This document shows, piece after piece, positions 31,003 to 41,289 of a stretch of DNA of 64,000 nt; the first letter of the stretch is position 1; each line of letters opens with the position of its first letter. The notes below the pieces were generated by a model. The model did no database searches. It saw only the letters and a program-made list of their open reading frames with translations, and had not been told where the DNA came from. Origin of the DNA: Carposina sasakii (lineage: Eukaryota; Arthropoda; Insecta; Lepidoptera; Carposinidae); assembly GCA_014607495.2 (NCBI GenBank), contig CP053156.1, positions 12,214,001-12,278,000 on the forward strand, given 5' to 3'. The position numbers and the translations under genes were made by a program.

Positions 31003-31267
31003 CTTCTATGCTGCTCTGGGAATGAAAAACACACGTATAATAGTACAGCTGCTTCTCTTCCCGGGCATACTGTACAAGTCAGTAGAAGGACAAGAGAGTC
31101 TTGGTGTTTTGTAGGCGATGGGCTGACCGCCTGTCACTACTAACCGAACGTGTACATCTCAACTATACCCTCAAAATTGGTCAGAAGTGGCACCATGTGG
31201 TTCTATCGACCCTTGGTATTCTGCCTACCCCGTAAGGGATAAAGGTGTGATTATATGTATGTATGTT
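31003..31267 (+). repeat. Short element family A, full copy
   Basis: 'ttctatgctgctctgggaat' to 'ggtgtgattatatgtatgta', in the opposite orientation to the copy at 27878. Confidence 0.75.
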
Positions 31268-31312
31268 TTTTGTCACTGATCTTTAAGATGCCTTACAATG
31301 ATAAACGTGACT

Positions 31313-31372
31313 GTAGGATCTCCTTCGCGACGTTGCAGTTCTGGCCACCCCATTTTCGGGCTAACAGCCGTG
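31313..31372 (-). repeat. Dispersed repeat family D, fragment
   Basis: 'gttgcagttctggccacccc' and 'taacagccgtgtcg'. It joins directly to a family T copy that lacks its left terminus. Confidence 0.5.
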
Positions 31373-31727
31373 TCGTTAACGTTCCCGAAAACTACGGAAT
31401 CTCCTCATCATCACGATCATTTTTCTCCATGGAAGCATACCTGGGAAGCGTCTGGTTTACAAAATATTAGGGTCCAAAGTTGAGTAAATAGACTGCGTTT
31501 TTCTGCGTAAAATGCACATTGACGCGTGTAGCAAGATTTTTTCACGAGAAATAATTATCTGTCTATGAAAAAACTAGCATAAACACTGGACACTCTAAAT
31601 TTCGCCCGATCAAGTAATTAAAAAAAAATTACATCGTTTCCCAGCATTATTTTTTTTGAATAAACTTTATTTGATGTATAGAGTACGTACCCTTCCTTAA
31701 GGGTGGCAATGAAAAAACATCCTGTAT
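31373..31727 (+). mobile_element. TIR element family T, left terminus lost
   Basis: Begins internally at 'aacgttcccgaaaactacgg' and reaches the intact right end 'aaaaaacatcctgtata'. Confidence 0.75.
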
Positions 31728-31970
31728 ATTATACAGCTATAAAAATAAGCCATTGTAGAGAACCAATCCCCAAAATTTGATAGTGGAATTAACACTTTTA
31801 TTTTTTCATGATTGTATGAACATTCCTGAGTTAGTTGGGAACTCTCCATGCTATCTGAAAAAATAAACAAGTGATTTCGAGTCTTATATTTTGTGAATAG
31901 GATCTCTATATAGTGGGCTATTCTCATAGCTTTTCGCCTAAAAAACCCCTTTTGATACAACCTGTATAAT
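31728..31970. mobile_element. Fold-back MITE family F, diverged copy
   Basis: 'gattgtatgaacattcctga', 'aaataaacaagtgatttcga' and 'acaacctgtata' match the element at 13085-13357. It abuts family T, and the 31697-31960 frame covers both and is not a gene. Confidence 0.7.
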
Positions 31971-32095
31971 AAGCTGTTGCCCGCAACTTCGTCCGCGTAG
32001 ATTACAGAATGTAGCCTATTTTCTTCTCCGTACTCAACAAAATTTCATGAATATTGGTTGTGTGAATAATACGTGAAAAGGTAACAAGCGTAACA
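31971..32095 (-). mobile_element. Helitron-like 3' fragment
   Basis: 'agctgttgcccgcaacttcg' and 'tccgcgtagatta' in reverse complement give the usual terminal hairpin region; the CTAG is mutated. Confidence 0.4.
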
Positions 32096-32639
32096 AACAT
32101 TACTCTCGCATTTATAGTTTTAGTTGAATCTATCAAATTATTTAAGTTTTTATTAGTAAATATTTTATACCATATTGGAAATTAAATTGCATTTTTATAC
32201 CTACTGTTATTTACTATCTGGAACAGCTATCTGGAAGACCTTTCGTTTTGGTCTGCAGCTATATGCTGAGCTGGTTTCCGTTTCAGCATTATGTTTCTTT
32301 TTTCTATGTGTTTCTTATACATTGTAAAAGTATGTAAATTCTGAATAAATAATTTCTTATTATTATTATTTCTCCTATGCCCATGACATGTAATACTACG
32401 TTTATAGTATAGAGTCTTGATGTCACCGGCACTAGAGTGCCTGCACCGGAAATTCTTACCACAATAAATTAACAAGAGACATTCCGTGAAATACCACAGT
32501 CACCACATTATGTTATCCTATCAAAATAATATAAATGTCAAGTATATATTTTCCACTGAAATTCATTATTACTATTTCAAAGTAACCCTGTGTACTGTTT
32601 ATTAAGGTAAAGACGACTAATTTGTGAACTTGTTCGTGT

Positions 32640-32778
32640 AGTCACCCTGCCCGCCGCGCCATAGGTCCTGGGTTCGAGTCCCGGTAGGTGCAAATATTAA
32701 TTAATGTGATGAATATCGTTGTTTGTTTCTGAGCCATGGAAGTTTCTTTACTTATTTATGTATTTATATATCATTGCT
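32640..32778 (+). repeat. tRNA-headed SINE, left part (interrupted)
   Basis: B box GGTTCGAGTCC at about 32672 and the SINE body up to 'tatatatcattgct'. The tail continues at 33037. Confidence 0.75.
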
Positions 32779-33036
32779 AAAATGGGGCGTGTGAACGTGG
32801 TGACGGCAGAATAGAGTTAGTACAACCCCATGCCTACCAGTATCGTACGAGGCGGGAGGTGGGCAGTAGCGCCTCCCGTGCTAACAACACAGTTCAAACT
32901 TCAGACTGCGATCACAAAACCGCCTGTCCAGGCGTGGTGACTATGAGCTAAAACCCCCCTATGGCAGTCCTTGTGGCGTGCCCTGGGGGAGGCCTAAGTC
33001 CATCAGTGAACTACAAATAGGCTGAAGATGAAAATG
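32779..33036 (+). repeat. Short element family B inside the SINE
   Basis: From 'ggcgtgtgaacgtgg' through 'gtatcgtacgaggcggg' to 'gtgccctgggggaggcctaa' and 'gctgaagatgaaa'. The SINE is broken on both sides, with about 35 bp of SINE body missing. Confidence 0.75.
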
Positions 33037-33090
33037 TGGGACTGAGTTAATGTGTTGTAAAGTGTGTGAATATGGAATTTATTTATTCAA
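33037..33090 (+). repeat. SINE tail (right part of interrupted SINE)
   Basis: 'atgtgggactgagttaatgt' and 'gtgtgaatatgg' continue the SINE broken at 32778. Confidence 0.7.
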
Positions 33091-33595
33091 CATACAGATC
33101 ATAAAAAAAATTCGAATATCTATGTCTAACTAAAACTTCTTAGGGCTATGGCGACCTATGGGAGGTCGTTTGACCATCCTAATCTTAACAGGTTGGTCAG
33201 CCAATCTACCTTATCAAGTAGCGTGCCCAAAATGCTGGGTGAATAATATTATAATTTTTATTAAAAATAACAAAAAATTGGCAAATTTTTAGATAAATTA
33301 TAATATTACTCATGAGAATGAGATTTCTGTTACCTGTGCGGATGGATTCACGGAAAACTATTATTATTTTTGCAAAATTGCGAACTTCCCTTTCTTTTTG
33401 CTAACTAATTAAGGTTGGTTCCAGAATCAAGTTGACAAGCACGAGTTGGTTCAACATTTATTACATTTTCTTTGTTCTATTCTGTGAAATCACAGGAAAT
33501 AAATGGTAAACAAAATTTATCAAGCTAATATTTTATGACAATCATGTAAATACATGGAAAGAATAATGCGTAACGCCTTTGGAGTATGACTTGCT
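33091..33595. other. Intergenic, nothing recognised
   Basis: No exon or repeat end seen. Confidence 0.4.
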
Positions 33596-33597
33596 AG

Positions 33598-33666
33598 GAA
33601 GTCGCAAGACCTTAGGGACTTATGTAGGTGTGGGTTTATGTGTTGTAAAGTGTGATAGTATTTATT
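33598..33666 (+). repeat. SINE tail fragment
   Basis: 'gcaagaccttagggactta' and 'gtgttgtaaagtgtgatag' match the SINE body and tail; the head is absent. Confidence 0.55.
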
Positions 33667-33667
33667 A

Positions 33668-34346
33668 TGTACATGTAGATACATACATACATACATAATA
33701 ATCACGCCTCTTTCCCGGAGGGGTAGGCAGAGATCACGGATCTCCATTTGCTACGACCCTGACACACCTCTTTCGCTTCATCTACTTTCATGATATTCTT
33801 CATGCACGCTCGTCGGTTTAGGGTACTCTTGACCTGACCTTTCTTTAGAATTTCACCACTTTGATCGGTGAAAGTCCGGCGAGGTCTTCCCCTTCCAACC
33901 CTTCCATCCACTCTTCCGTTGTACACTTTTTTTGTCAGTCTACTTTCACTTATCCTCTCCACATGCCCAAAACAACCTCAACATACCCTTCTCAATCTTC
34001 GTCACCACGTCCTCATTTATACCACATTTCTTTCTGATCACCTCATTTCTTATCCTATCTTTCAAAGTGACTCCACACATACTTCTCAATGCTCTCATTT
34101 CCACTGCATTCACTTGACTTTCATGTTTTGGTTTCTGCCATACCCAACTTTTACTTCCATACATAAGAGTCGGCACCAAAACACCTCCATGAACAGCCAG
34201 ACGGACCGCTTGCGACACTTTCTGGCTACAAATAAAATAATTAAGTGCCCCATTCACCCGATTCACTCTCCTTACAATATCTTTGTCATGCTTACCATCC
34301 CTTGTAAACAAAGTCCCCAGATATACGAACTCAGTCACTTGCTCCT
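33668..34346 (-). pseudogene. LINE (family A) reverse-transcriptase C-terminal region and 3' end, frameshifted
   Basis: This is a 5'-truncated non-LTR retrotransposon. Two overlapping minus-strand frames together read through the C-terminal part of its reverse transcriptase. The first (34338-33946) holds EFVYLGTLFTRDGKHDKDI, VRLAVHGGVLVPTLMYGSKS and AVEMRALRSMCGV; the second (33962-33702) holds ERISESRLTKKVYNGRVDG, GRGRPRRTF and RACMKNIMKVDEAKEVCQ. They meet near 33950, where the frame changes by one base (the expected GHVER stretch is read as WACGED), so this is one gene broken by an indel. Palm catalytic residues and endonuclease lie upstream and are absent. The 3' end is 'aaagaggcgtgattattatg' plus an ATGT tail. 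Its clade is probably RTE-like, which I cannot confirm. The 173-aa plus-strand frame over the same bases is a shadow. Confidence 0.85.
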
Positions 34347-34349
34347 ATC

Positions 34350-34605
34350 TTTATTATGTGTTTATTTATATTTAGTAAGTCTTGTGTAAGTAGGTTCGAT
34401 TAATAATAAGTAGCTTAGTAACTTAATAGCTGCTTATAATACCTATTTTGTGTGACTCGAAAACTATTCCTATTGGATTCGACGCTGGTAGCTAGGATAG
34501 TTGTATTTGTGCCCGAAAAGTAGGGGTAGTCTCACCCCTTCCCACGTGGGACTTGGTAGGCTAACTGGTAATAGGTGGGTGTGTAGACTTCACCTATAAT
34601 TTATG
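34350..34605. other. Intergenic, nothing recognised
   Basis: No feature assigned. Confidence 0.35.
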
Positions 34606-34607
34606 TA

Positions 34608-34865
34608 TTTATCATCATCAGCCTATTGCAGTCCACTGCTAGACGTAGGCCTCCCCCAGGGCACGCCACATGACTGCCATGGGGGTATTTGGCTATAGTC
34701 ACCACGCTGAGTAGGCGGGTTGGTGACCGCAGTTTGTATTTTGGAGTATCTTGTTAATACGGGAGGCGCTGCTGCCCACCGCCCCGAAACCCTTAATCGC
34801 CTCGTACGATACCCACGGGCAGACATGGGGTGGTACGAATTCTACTCTGCGGCACCACGCGGCTT
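34608..34865 (-). repeat. Short element family B (LINE-B partner), full copy
   Basis: On the minus strand: 'gcgtggtgccgcagagtag', 'gtggtacgaat'-region head, 'gtatcgtacgaggcgattaa', 'ccctgggggaggcctacgtc' and the end 'cagtggactgcaataggctg' with a GAT repeat. It is the least decayed full copy of this family in the window. The three small frames here are artefacts. Confidence 0.75.
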
Positions 34866-34869
34866 ATTA

Positions 34870-35360
34870 TTACTGGATGTCAAATGTCTTCTCAGGTACA
34901 ACGTCTGTGTTTGATAGCTTAGTTACATTGACAGTGTTATAATACTCACGGTTGTTTTTCACAAAGTACCACTTATAATTTTCCAAGGAACAGATACACA
35001 ATTTAAGCCTTCAATACCATATAACTGGTTGGTGCCAGATGTCTAACTCCGTTCGAAGCTCGATACCAAGTGTCCATGCCCGATTTCCGAAAAACTATCC
35101 CTCATTTTTATTCTACCCTCATATTTTTTTCTAAATAACATTTGTAATTAAATTACCGTCGAACTATTTTGTAACCATATAGAAATACCCTCAAATCTTT
35201 GGAATTATTTGTGAACCTAACAACAGGTTATTTTTCCGATTGCCAAATATCTCTAGTCTTTGTACATAGCCATTAGGTTACGTCAGACTATCGACAAATT
35301 AAAAGCAATTATGCATTAAGTGATCCTGGCCAGACTTTCATTGCTCAACATAGATGGCAC
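34870..35360. other. Intergenic, nothing recognised
   Basis: No feature assigned. Confidence 0.35.
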
Positions 35361-35363
35361 TAT

Positions 35364-35720
35364 ACAGGGTGTAACAAAAGGGGTATGTTAAGCGATATCC
35401 ACAAAATTTGAGACTCGAAATCACATCTTTATTTTTCCAGATAGTATAGAGAATTCCTAACCAACTCAGGAATGTTCAATCATACATACATACATAATAA
35501 TAATCACGCCTCTTTCCCGGAGGGGTAGGCAGAGATCATGGATCTCCATTTGCTATGATCCTGACACACATTTTTCGCTTCATCTACTTTCATGATATTC
35601 TTCATGCACGCTCGTTAGTTTAGGGTACTCTTGACCTGACCTGTCTTTAGAATTTCACCAATTTTATCGGTGAATGTTCATACAATCTTTTAATAATTGG
35701 TTCTTCGAAATTGTTCACCG
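35364..35720. mobile_element. Fold-back MITE family F, split by a LINE insertion
   Basis: The left part 'tacagggtgtaacaaaaggg' to 'actcaggaatgttca' and the continuation 'tgttcatacaatc' after 35680 belong to family F. The middle is the LINE fragment at 35479-35671. The right terminus is not intact. Confidence 0.7.
35479..35671 (-). mobile_element. LINE family A tail with 9-bp target-site duplication
   Basis: A 5'-truncated LINE 3' end (same as 33668-33880) lies between two copies of GAATGTTCA (35470-35478 and 35672-35680). The undisturbed target occurs once in other family F copies, so the duplication is real. Confidence 0.85.
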
Positions 35721-35724
35721 ATAA

Positions 35725-36955
35725 ACAAAAAAAGACCGTCCATATACCGCATGGCGATCGTGTTATAATTCGAAAGACAATGTTGTTTTGGTACAAAATA
35801 AATGCAAAATATATTCGGTGTCAATAACTTGGAAAGTACATTAAATTCATCCGATCGTGACCGAAGATCGAGTCTCGAAGGAGCGGCTTAAAAGCAAACT
35901 GGAATAGAAGATACTAATGCGTCTCCAGCCTTAAATTCAATTTACGGTGTGACACCAGCCGCGAGACTTGGAAACTTGGTGTACGTCAACTTAGCAAGTG
36001 ACTACACAATATATGTAGTTGAGCTACTATGATAATAATTTTTACTACACGGTCATGGACTAAATACATAACGACTATTATGCCATCAATTTGGACGAAA
36101 GTTATGATTATCAATTGTCGCGATAATGTTTTATGACCGATAAATATTTATGAAACTAAATGAATATGTGTTAAACTTAGATTTTATTATAGATACTGAC
36201 GTAGCATAGACGTATTAACTTGAGGTTGGTACGAGTATGTGTTTACCTTAATTATTTTTTCGCTCCAAAGTTTAACAAGTCAAACTCCCGTGTAAAATTG
36301 TTGATTGTTGCTGATTATTAGTTAATTTTAATATTTTGTTTATAGGTTAGACTGCCGACTAAAGGCAAATATTTTATGTATTCACTATGGGTTCGCCCAC
36401 CACCGGGCCCTAAACCCTCCACTGACCCTCGGATCTGATAACTCATAACCGCAAATAACCTACAATCGCCACAAGAAACCAGATCCGAATACCTAGCATG
36501 CAAGATAATACATTGCACTATGCCGAAATCAAAAGCTAGATTAATAAACTTCCGAATTGTAACGCCTAATATAATTTCATTTATAAATATTTTATATACT
36601 ATGCAAAAGTTGCCATAAAAATTGAACCCATGCAGCCACGTCCACGCACATCGGCTTATTCCCCGTCGATTTGACAGGAATGCCCTTAAGTGAAGTCCCC
36701 TATCCATATGCGATGACATCTGACTTTATAGTCTGATATTTACGACAGTCTCACATGGACATAGACAGGTTATTTGAAGGAAGTGCAATGTGATACTTTA
36801 TTCTGTTCTATGTGCATATTTATAGGGATATAGACTCAATAACCGCTTTTAGCCATAGAACTTTAAACTTACTAGACACCGCAGACGGGACTATCTAGAA
36901 TCTATCGCGTGTTTGATTGGCAATAGTTTAAGTTTTAAGATATAGTGACTATAAT
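35725..36955. other. Intergenic, no gene recognised
   Basis: The longest frame (36318-36719 minus, 133 codons) shows no family motif, signal or splice context and is probably chance. Confidence 0.4.
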
Positions 36956-36978
36956 AATTTTTGTACTCAGAAGCTTAT

Positions 36979-37014
36979 GATTCTCGTTGCAGTGAAAGCA
37001 CTGCAACGAGAATC
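36979..37014. repeat. Perfect 16-bp palindrome with 4-nt loop
   Basis: GATTCTCGTTGCAGTG (36979-36994), AAAG, then its exact reverse complement (36999-37014). Outer GTACTC (36963-36968) and GAGTAC (37015-37020) also pair across a one-sided 10-nt bulge. Confidence 0.95.
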
Positions 37015-37039
37015 GAGTACTACCTATGTGGTACGTAAT

Positions 37040-37430
37040 TTCGCAGCTAACGATAGTACCATTATTAAAGTCAAAAGATGACTAACTAAAGGTGCAGCTG
37101 AAAAATTTTCCTTGCGACCTACTTATTAAGATAAATAATTTAATTGTACATTACCTAACCTGTAACATTAGTTTAATAATGTTTTATTATGTGGAAACCC
37201 ACTAAATTCCCTGTGCCTATATATCAGCAAGCGGTGACAGATGTCCCTTTATGAGGCATTCCTTGGGGAGCTGACAAGAAGACATTGATTTATTATTGTA
37301 CACTACACAAATCTACATTATACGCTTTGTCAGATCGGGCTGTTTAGTTATTTAATCTGGTAGTTTGTCAATTATTACGTACCTACTATTTAGTTTCCTT
37401 TTTTCGCTTCCCTCTTGGATTAGGATTATT
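37040..37430. other. Intergenic, nothing recognised
   Basis: No feature assigned. Confidence 0.35.
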
Positions 37431-37884
37431 AGGGTTCCGTACCTCAAAAGGTAAACACGGAACCCTTATAGGATCACTTTGTTGTCCGTCCGTCTATCAA
37501 GACCGTTTTTCTCTGGAACGCGTAGAGGTATCAAGCTGGAATTTATATGAAATACTCAGACCTACTGTCCCTTGAAGCTGTGAAAAAATCAAATTTCTAA
37601 GCCAACGCAATCAAAAGATACAGCCGTTTATGATGTAAATTTCCAAAAATTTTCGACATTCGCAAGGGAATCAAAACCTACAGGGTACTTTCCGTGAACT
37701 CAAAATCTTGAAATTTTATACGAAGCAACGTCTTATAGCACAGATACAGGAAAAATTCCGAATACCTTAAATTTCATATCGCATATTTTTCTATGACTGG
37801 ATTGTCATGATGGGTGAACTTTTACTTACATACCTACACAGGTTTACGGAACCCTCGGTGCGCGAGTCCGGCTCGCACTTGGCC
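37431..37884 (+). mobile_element. GGGTTCCGTA dispersed repeat, single-unit copy
   Basis: From AGGGTTCCGTACCTC to 'cgcgagtccggctcgcactt' and GGCC. It has one internal unit, against three in the copy at 19250. The end can form a hairpin (GTGCGCGAG/CTCGCAC). Confidence 0.7.
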
Positions 37885-37885
37885 T

Positions 37886-39215
37886 ATTCATAAGGCTTAT
37901 TCATAAGGAGTCCAATATATTGACGAATACAAAATGTCTAACTGTTTTTTAAGGGTTTATTTCAGTTTGAAACTTTAAACTTGTCTTTCTATTCAAAATG
38001 TCACTTTACATCTCAAGCGCGAAGAGGTGAAAAACAACAAAATTTACAAACTTACTTTGGCATTTATGATACATATAAAATTATTGGAATATATGACCCT
38101 AAATAGTGTTTTAAATATAAAAACCTATTCGAATAATAAACCTAAATTAAAAACGGGAATTTCTTTCATCGCATATGCATTACCAACTAGTAATAAAGAA
38201 GAAAGTCCCTATTATTTGTCACAAGCATAATTTTTCTTTGTTACTGCCTTAATATTTACATTTAGATAACCAACTTGTTATAAAAATAATTATTCATAAT
38301 ACAGGGTGTGAAGTAACAGATACTTAAATGATAAACAAGAGACTCGACGACGATGTTTTTATCACGCAGGAAATGCATTTTATCCGATATCTATAATTGT
38401 ATATGTATGAATGTATGTTTTCATAGCCTCAATCAATAGGCAATTTCACAAATTTATTATTTTTTGTAATGTAAACGATAGATTTTTTACTCGAGATTGC
38501 CATAATATATTTTTCTAACTATGTAAATGCATAATTTTTTGTACCTTCCTTGACGACATTTGGTCGATAATCTAAAAAGTTCAACGCTTTCCAGGAGATG
38601 CCTTACTACAAAAATTGTGATACACCTAATTACCTTTAATGGTTATTTATTTATAAGATAAAGAAGCGTAGGTACACAGTATGGTCGATTCTGACAGTCA
38701 CACTTAACTTGAAATTAGTCCTATCTGTACCCGTGTTTAGTAAAAAAATACTGCATAGGACCCTAAAAGGAGCTACATTTAATTGCTTCATATAAACTTG
38801 GTCAGCAACCTACCGTATTAGCCCCACGGGAGAGCTAAAGGCTTAGCGCAGCTTAGCGCACATATGCCGCAGTATAAGCTAGGTAAGGTTGGTATTATTT
38901 TACCACTAGCTATTCACCCTAGCTTTGTTCAAAGTCACACGTATGCTTCATGACTGTGATTGATTATAATAGTCTTTAATTTTTTTGGAGATATTCAACA
39001 TGAAAAAAATTTATTCAATTAATTTATTTTGCGTAAGTAATTACTATAGCACAATATATCTTAGTGATACATTATAAAAAACACTGTGGTACTGCATAAC
39101 TTTACACATGGTTTATAAATTTAAAGTACTTTACGTTACGTTAAATACGTAATTTGACGACAATATTTGTCAAATTAAACATTGATTAGATAACAATGCT
39201 TTTATAAAAGTTTAA
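37886..39215. other. Intergenic with one TIR-element end
   Basis: 38301-38390 starts 'tacagggtgtgaagtaacag' and includes 'tatcacgcaggaaat', resembling the left part of the element at 50661-51107. The rest is unrecognised. Confidence 0.4.
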
Positions 39216-39217
39216 TG

Positions 39218-39457
39218 CTGAAGTACCACCCCATGTCTGCCCGTGGGTATCGTACGAGGCGATTAAGGATTTCCGGGAGGTGGGCAGCAGCGCCTCCTGT
39301 GTTGACAACATAGTCCAAAATACAAACTGCGGTCACCAACCCGCTTGCCCAGCGTGGTGACTATGGGCAAATACCCCCCATGGCAGTCTTGTGGAGTGCC
39401 CTGGGGGAGGCCTACGTCCAGCAGTGGACTGCAATAGGCTGATGATGATGATGATGA
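39218..39457 (+). repeat. Short element family B, near-complete
   Basis: 'agtaccaccccatgtctgcc', 'gtatcgtacgaggcgattaa', 'gccctgggggaggcctacgt' and 'cagtggactgcaataggctg' followed by (GAT)n. Confidence 0.8.
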
Positions 39458-39459
39458 AT

Positions 39460-40190
39460 GCTGAAGTGAGTTACTTGATGATTAGAAAACACTGACCGCT
39501 ATTACTACTTTCGATGTAATGTTTTAGGAATTATATCTACAAAATGTTTCAGGGTAGGAATGATTTTAGAATATTTCAGGAAAACAATTTCCTTTTACAT
39601 ATATAATTACTAAAAGCTTTCGTGAAATTGAAAGGTTAAAGTCGGTCATTGCTTTTCATATTTGTAACACGAATCCATTTTTACATATTAATTAAAAAGG
39701 GGTTATGTACATATAAACTTTTGAATATTCATGCAAAATAAGTACGAAGATTGAATTTTCCCTGGTCATTGTACTTTTATAGTGCGTAAGGTATTTTTTT
39801 GCAAATCCGGGGTAAACAACCCACGGCTGGCCAAATGCCTGACCCTTTTGAGTCCACACTCTCTGGCTAAAATTTGACAAGATCGTCCTACTATCGAAGC
39901 CTTGGCATGCTTCTTTGCCTATCACCTCGAGCCTTAGGGCGTTAAGATCATGAACGGATGCCTGCTACTGTAGCGTATTCGCGTTATTTTTAATGTTTTA
40001 GGTATTATTTAGTTGTATATATTTGATTAAATACTCTTTCGAAGTTCTTTCACCTAGCTGGCATGCGTGACGTCACATGCACATTTGAATTTTGAATTCG
40101 AACAAAAAAAGATTCAATCTGGAGCTCGTGCGATGAGCGTCCCTTTGTTTAATTAATTTACAAAATAATTAACTACCTATTGCTTTTGTT
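39460..40190. other. Intergenic, nothing recognised
   Basis: The frame 39692-39925 is unsupported. Confidence 0.4.
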
Positions 40191-40394
40191 GTGTGCAAGC
40201 AATATTGCGAAGTAGTAATTTTATACATGCAATTCCTGTGTGGAGACCAAGACCAAGTGCTGCGAAGAGTCAATGTGGTAAGGGAGCGCTCCCGTGAAGA
40301 AAGATCTTCGGGGGCACACCAGGGTAAGGTTTTGCATGTTATTTCCTTAAAATATACAGTCCAATTAGAAGCTAACGATTACCGTACATAAATT

Positions 40395-40412
40395 TGGTCC
40401 TTCGAGCCGGAT
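40395..40412 (+). other. BEL/Pao-type primer-binding-site relic (tRNA-Tyr)
   Basis: TGGTCCTTCGAGCCGGAT is identical to the site at 59120, complementary to the 3' end of animal tRNA-Tyr. Flanking LTR and gag are not recognisable, so this is probably an old element remnant. An upstream donor-like 'caccagGGTAAGG' near 40318 may belong to it. Confidence 0.45.
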
Positions 40413-40419
40413 GTTTTGA

Positions 40420-41250
40420 ACCTTTTATTGTAATTTATGCGTTTTCAATGTGTTGTGTGACGTTGCGTTGAAGGTTTGTGCGTGTTATATCGTTGCTGTG
40501 TATGCTGATATATAAAATAACACTGTTCAAAACCTGAAATATAATGTGTTGTGTTAGTGTTTTACGGTTTAAAAACGTAAATTTCAATGTCTATTAATTT
40601 CGACCGAACTTTCTATTCATTCGTTGTGGTAACGCGGTACATACATTCGGTGTTCGTTCGCTCGTGTTCGCGGCGAATCCCAATTCTTTATTCGTTTTGA
40701 TTGTAAACTGAACTAGTAGTGTTTTTTTATTTTTTGTATTGTTTGTGTTTTTTATAATAATTTTTATAATACCTAATTATACAATTTAAGCTTTTTTCTC
40801 TTCTACTATTTGTGACAATAATAGTTTATCTACATGTCTTAACTCTTACACAGATTCCAACTTTTCACATTTCCACAATTCAAGTCGCTTTTCCGTTAAA
40901 TCCTATTTCCTATTTATGTGTTTAGTTAACCGTATAACATTATCGGTAGGTATATAAGTACTAGTATCGAGACGTATTTAGCGTGTCTATATTGTACATT
41001 GTTTTGTATACTTAATTTGTTACTTATATCTATCTAAACTATTATATATAGACTACTACTATAGTTTAATTCCTTGCATTATTATGTTTTGCTATATCAT
41101 CTATTGTACATTTGTTGTGCTTGCGGAGGGTTATAATTTGCGTCTTAGTACGACTATAGCAATTCCTCCTCTTACTAAGTAAGCTGAGTGGTTTTATTAA
41201 AACTACTTCTTCCGCTGTCAGTCTTATTCGCTTATATTTATATTAACATT
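40420..41250. other. Non-coding, possibly retroelement leader sequence
   Basis: Downstream of the primer-site relic, with 'ttcgttcgctcgtgttcgcg' near 40652. No open frame or recognised exon. Confidence 0.3.
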
Positions 41251-41289
41251 TAATTGGGTGTTGTGTACCTCCTCCGCTCGCATTATATT

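Noticed and set aside
33868..34389. 173-codon plus-strand frame
   Set aside because: It lies exactly opposite the LINE reverse-transcriptase frames and shows no motif of its own.
36318..36719. 133-codon minus-strand frame
   Set aside because: No recognisable domain, no splice or promoter context, low-complexity hydrophobic stretches. Long frames of this size occur by chance in 64 kb.
40191..40391. Short plus-strand frame with RERSREERSSG
   Set aside because: A donor-like GTAAGG follows and an exon was considered, but no partner exon or homology could be identified and a retroelement relic lies directly downstream.
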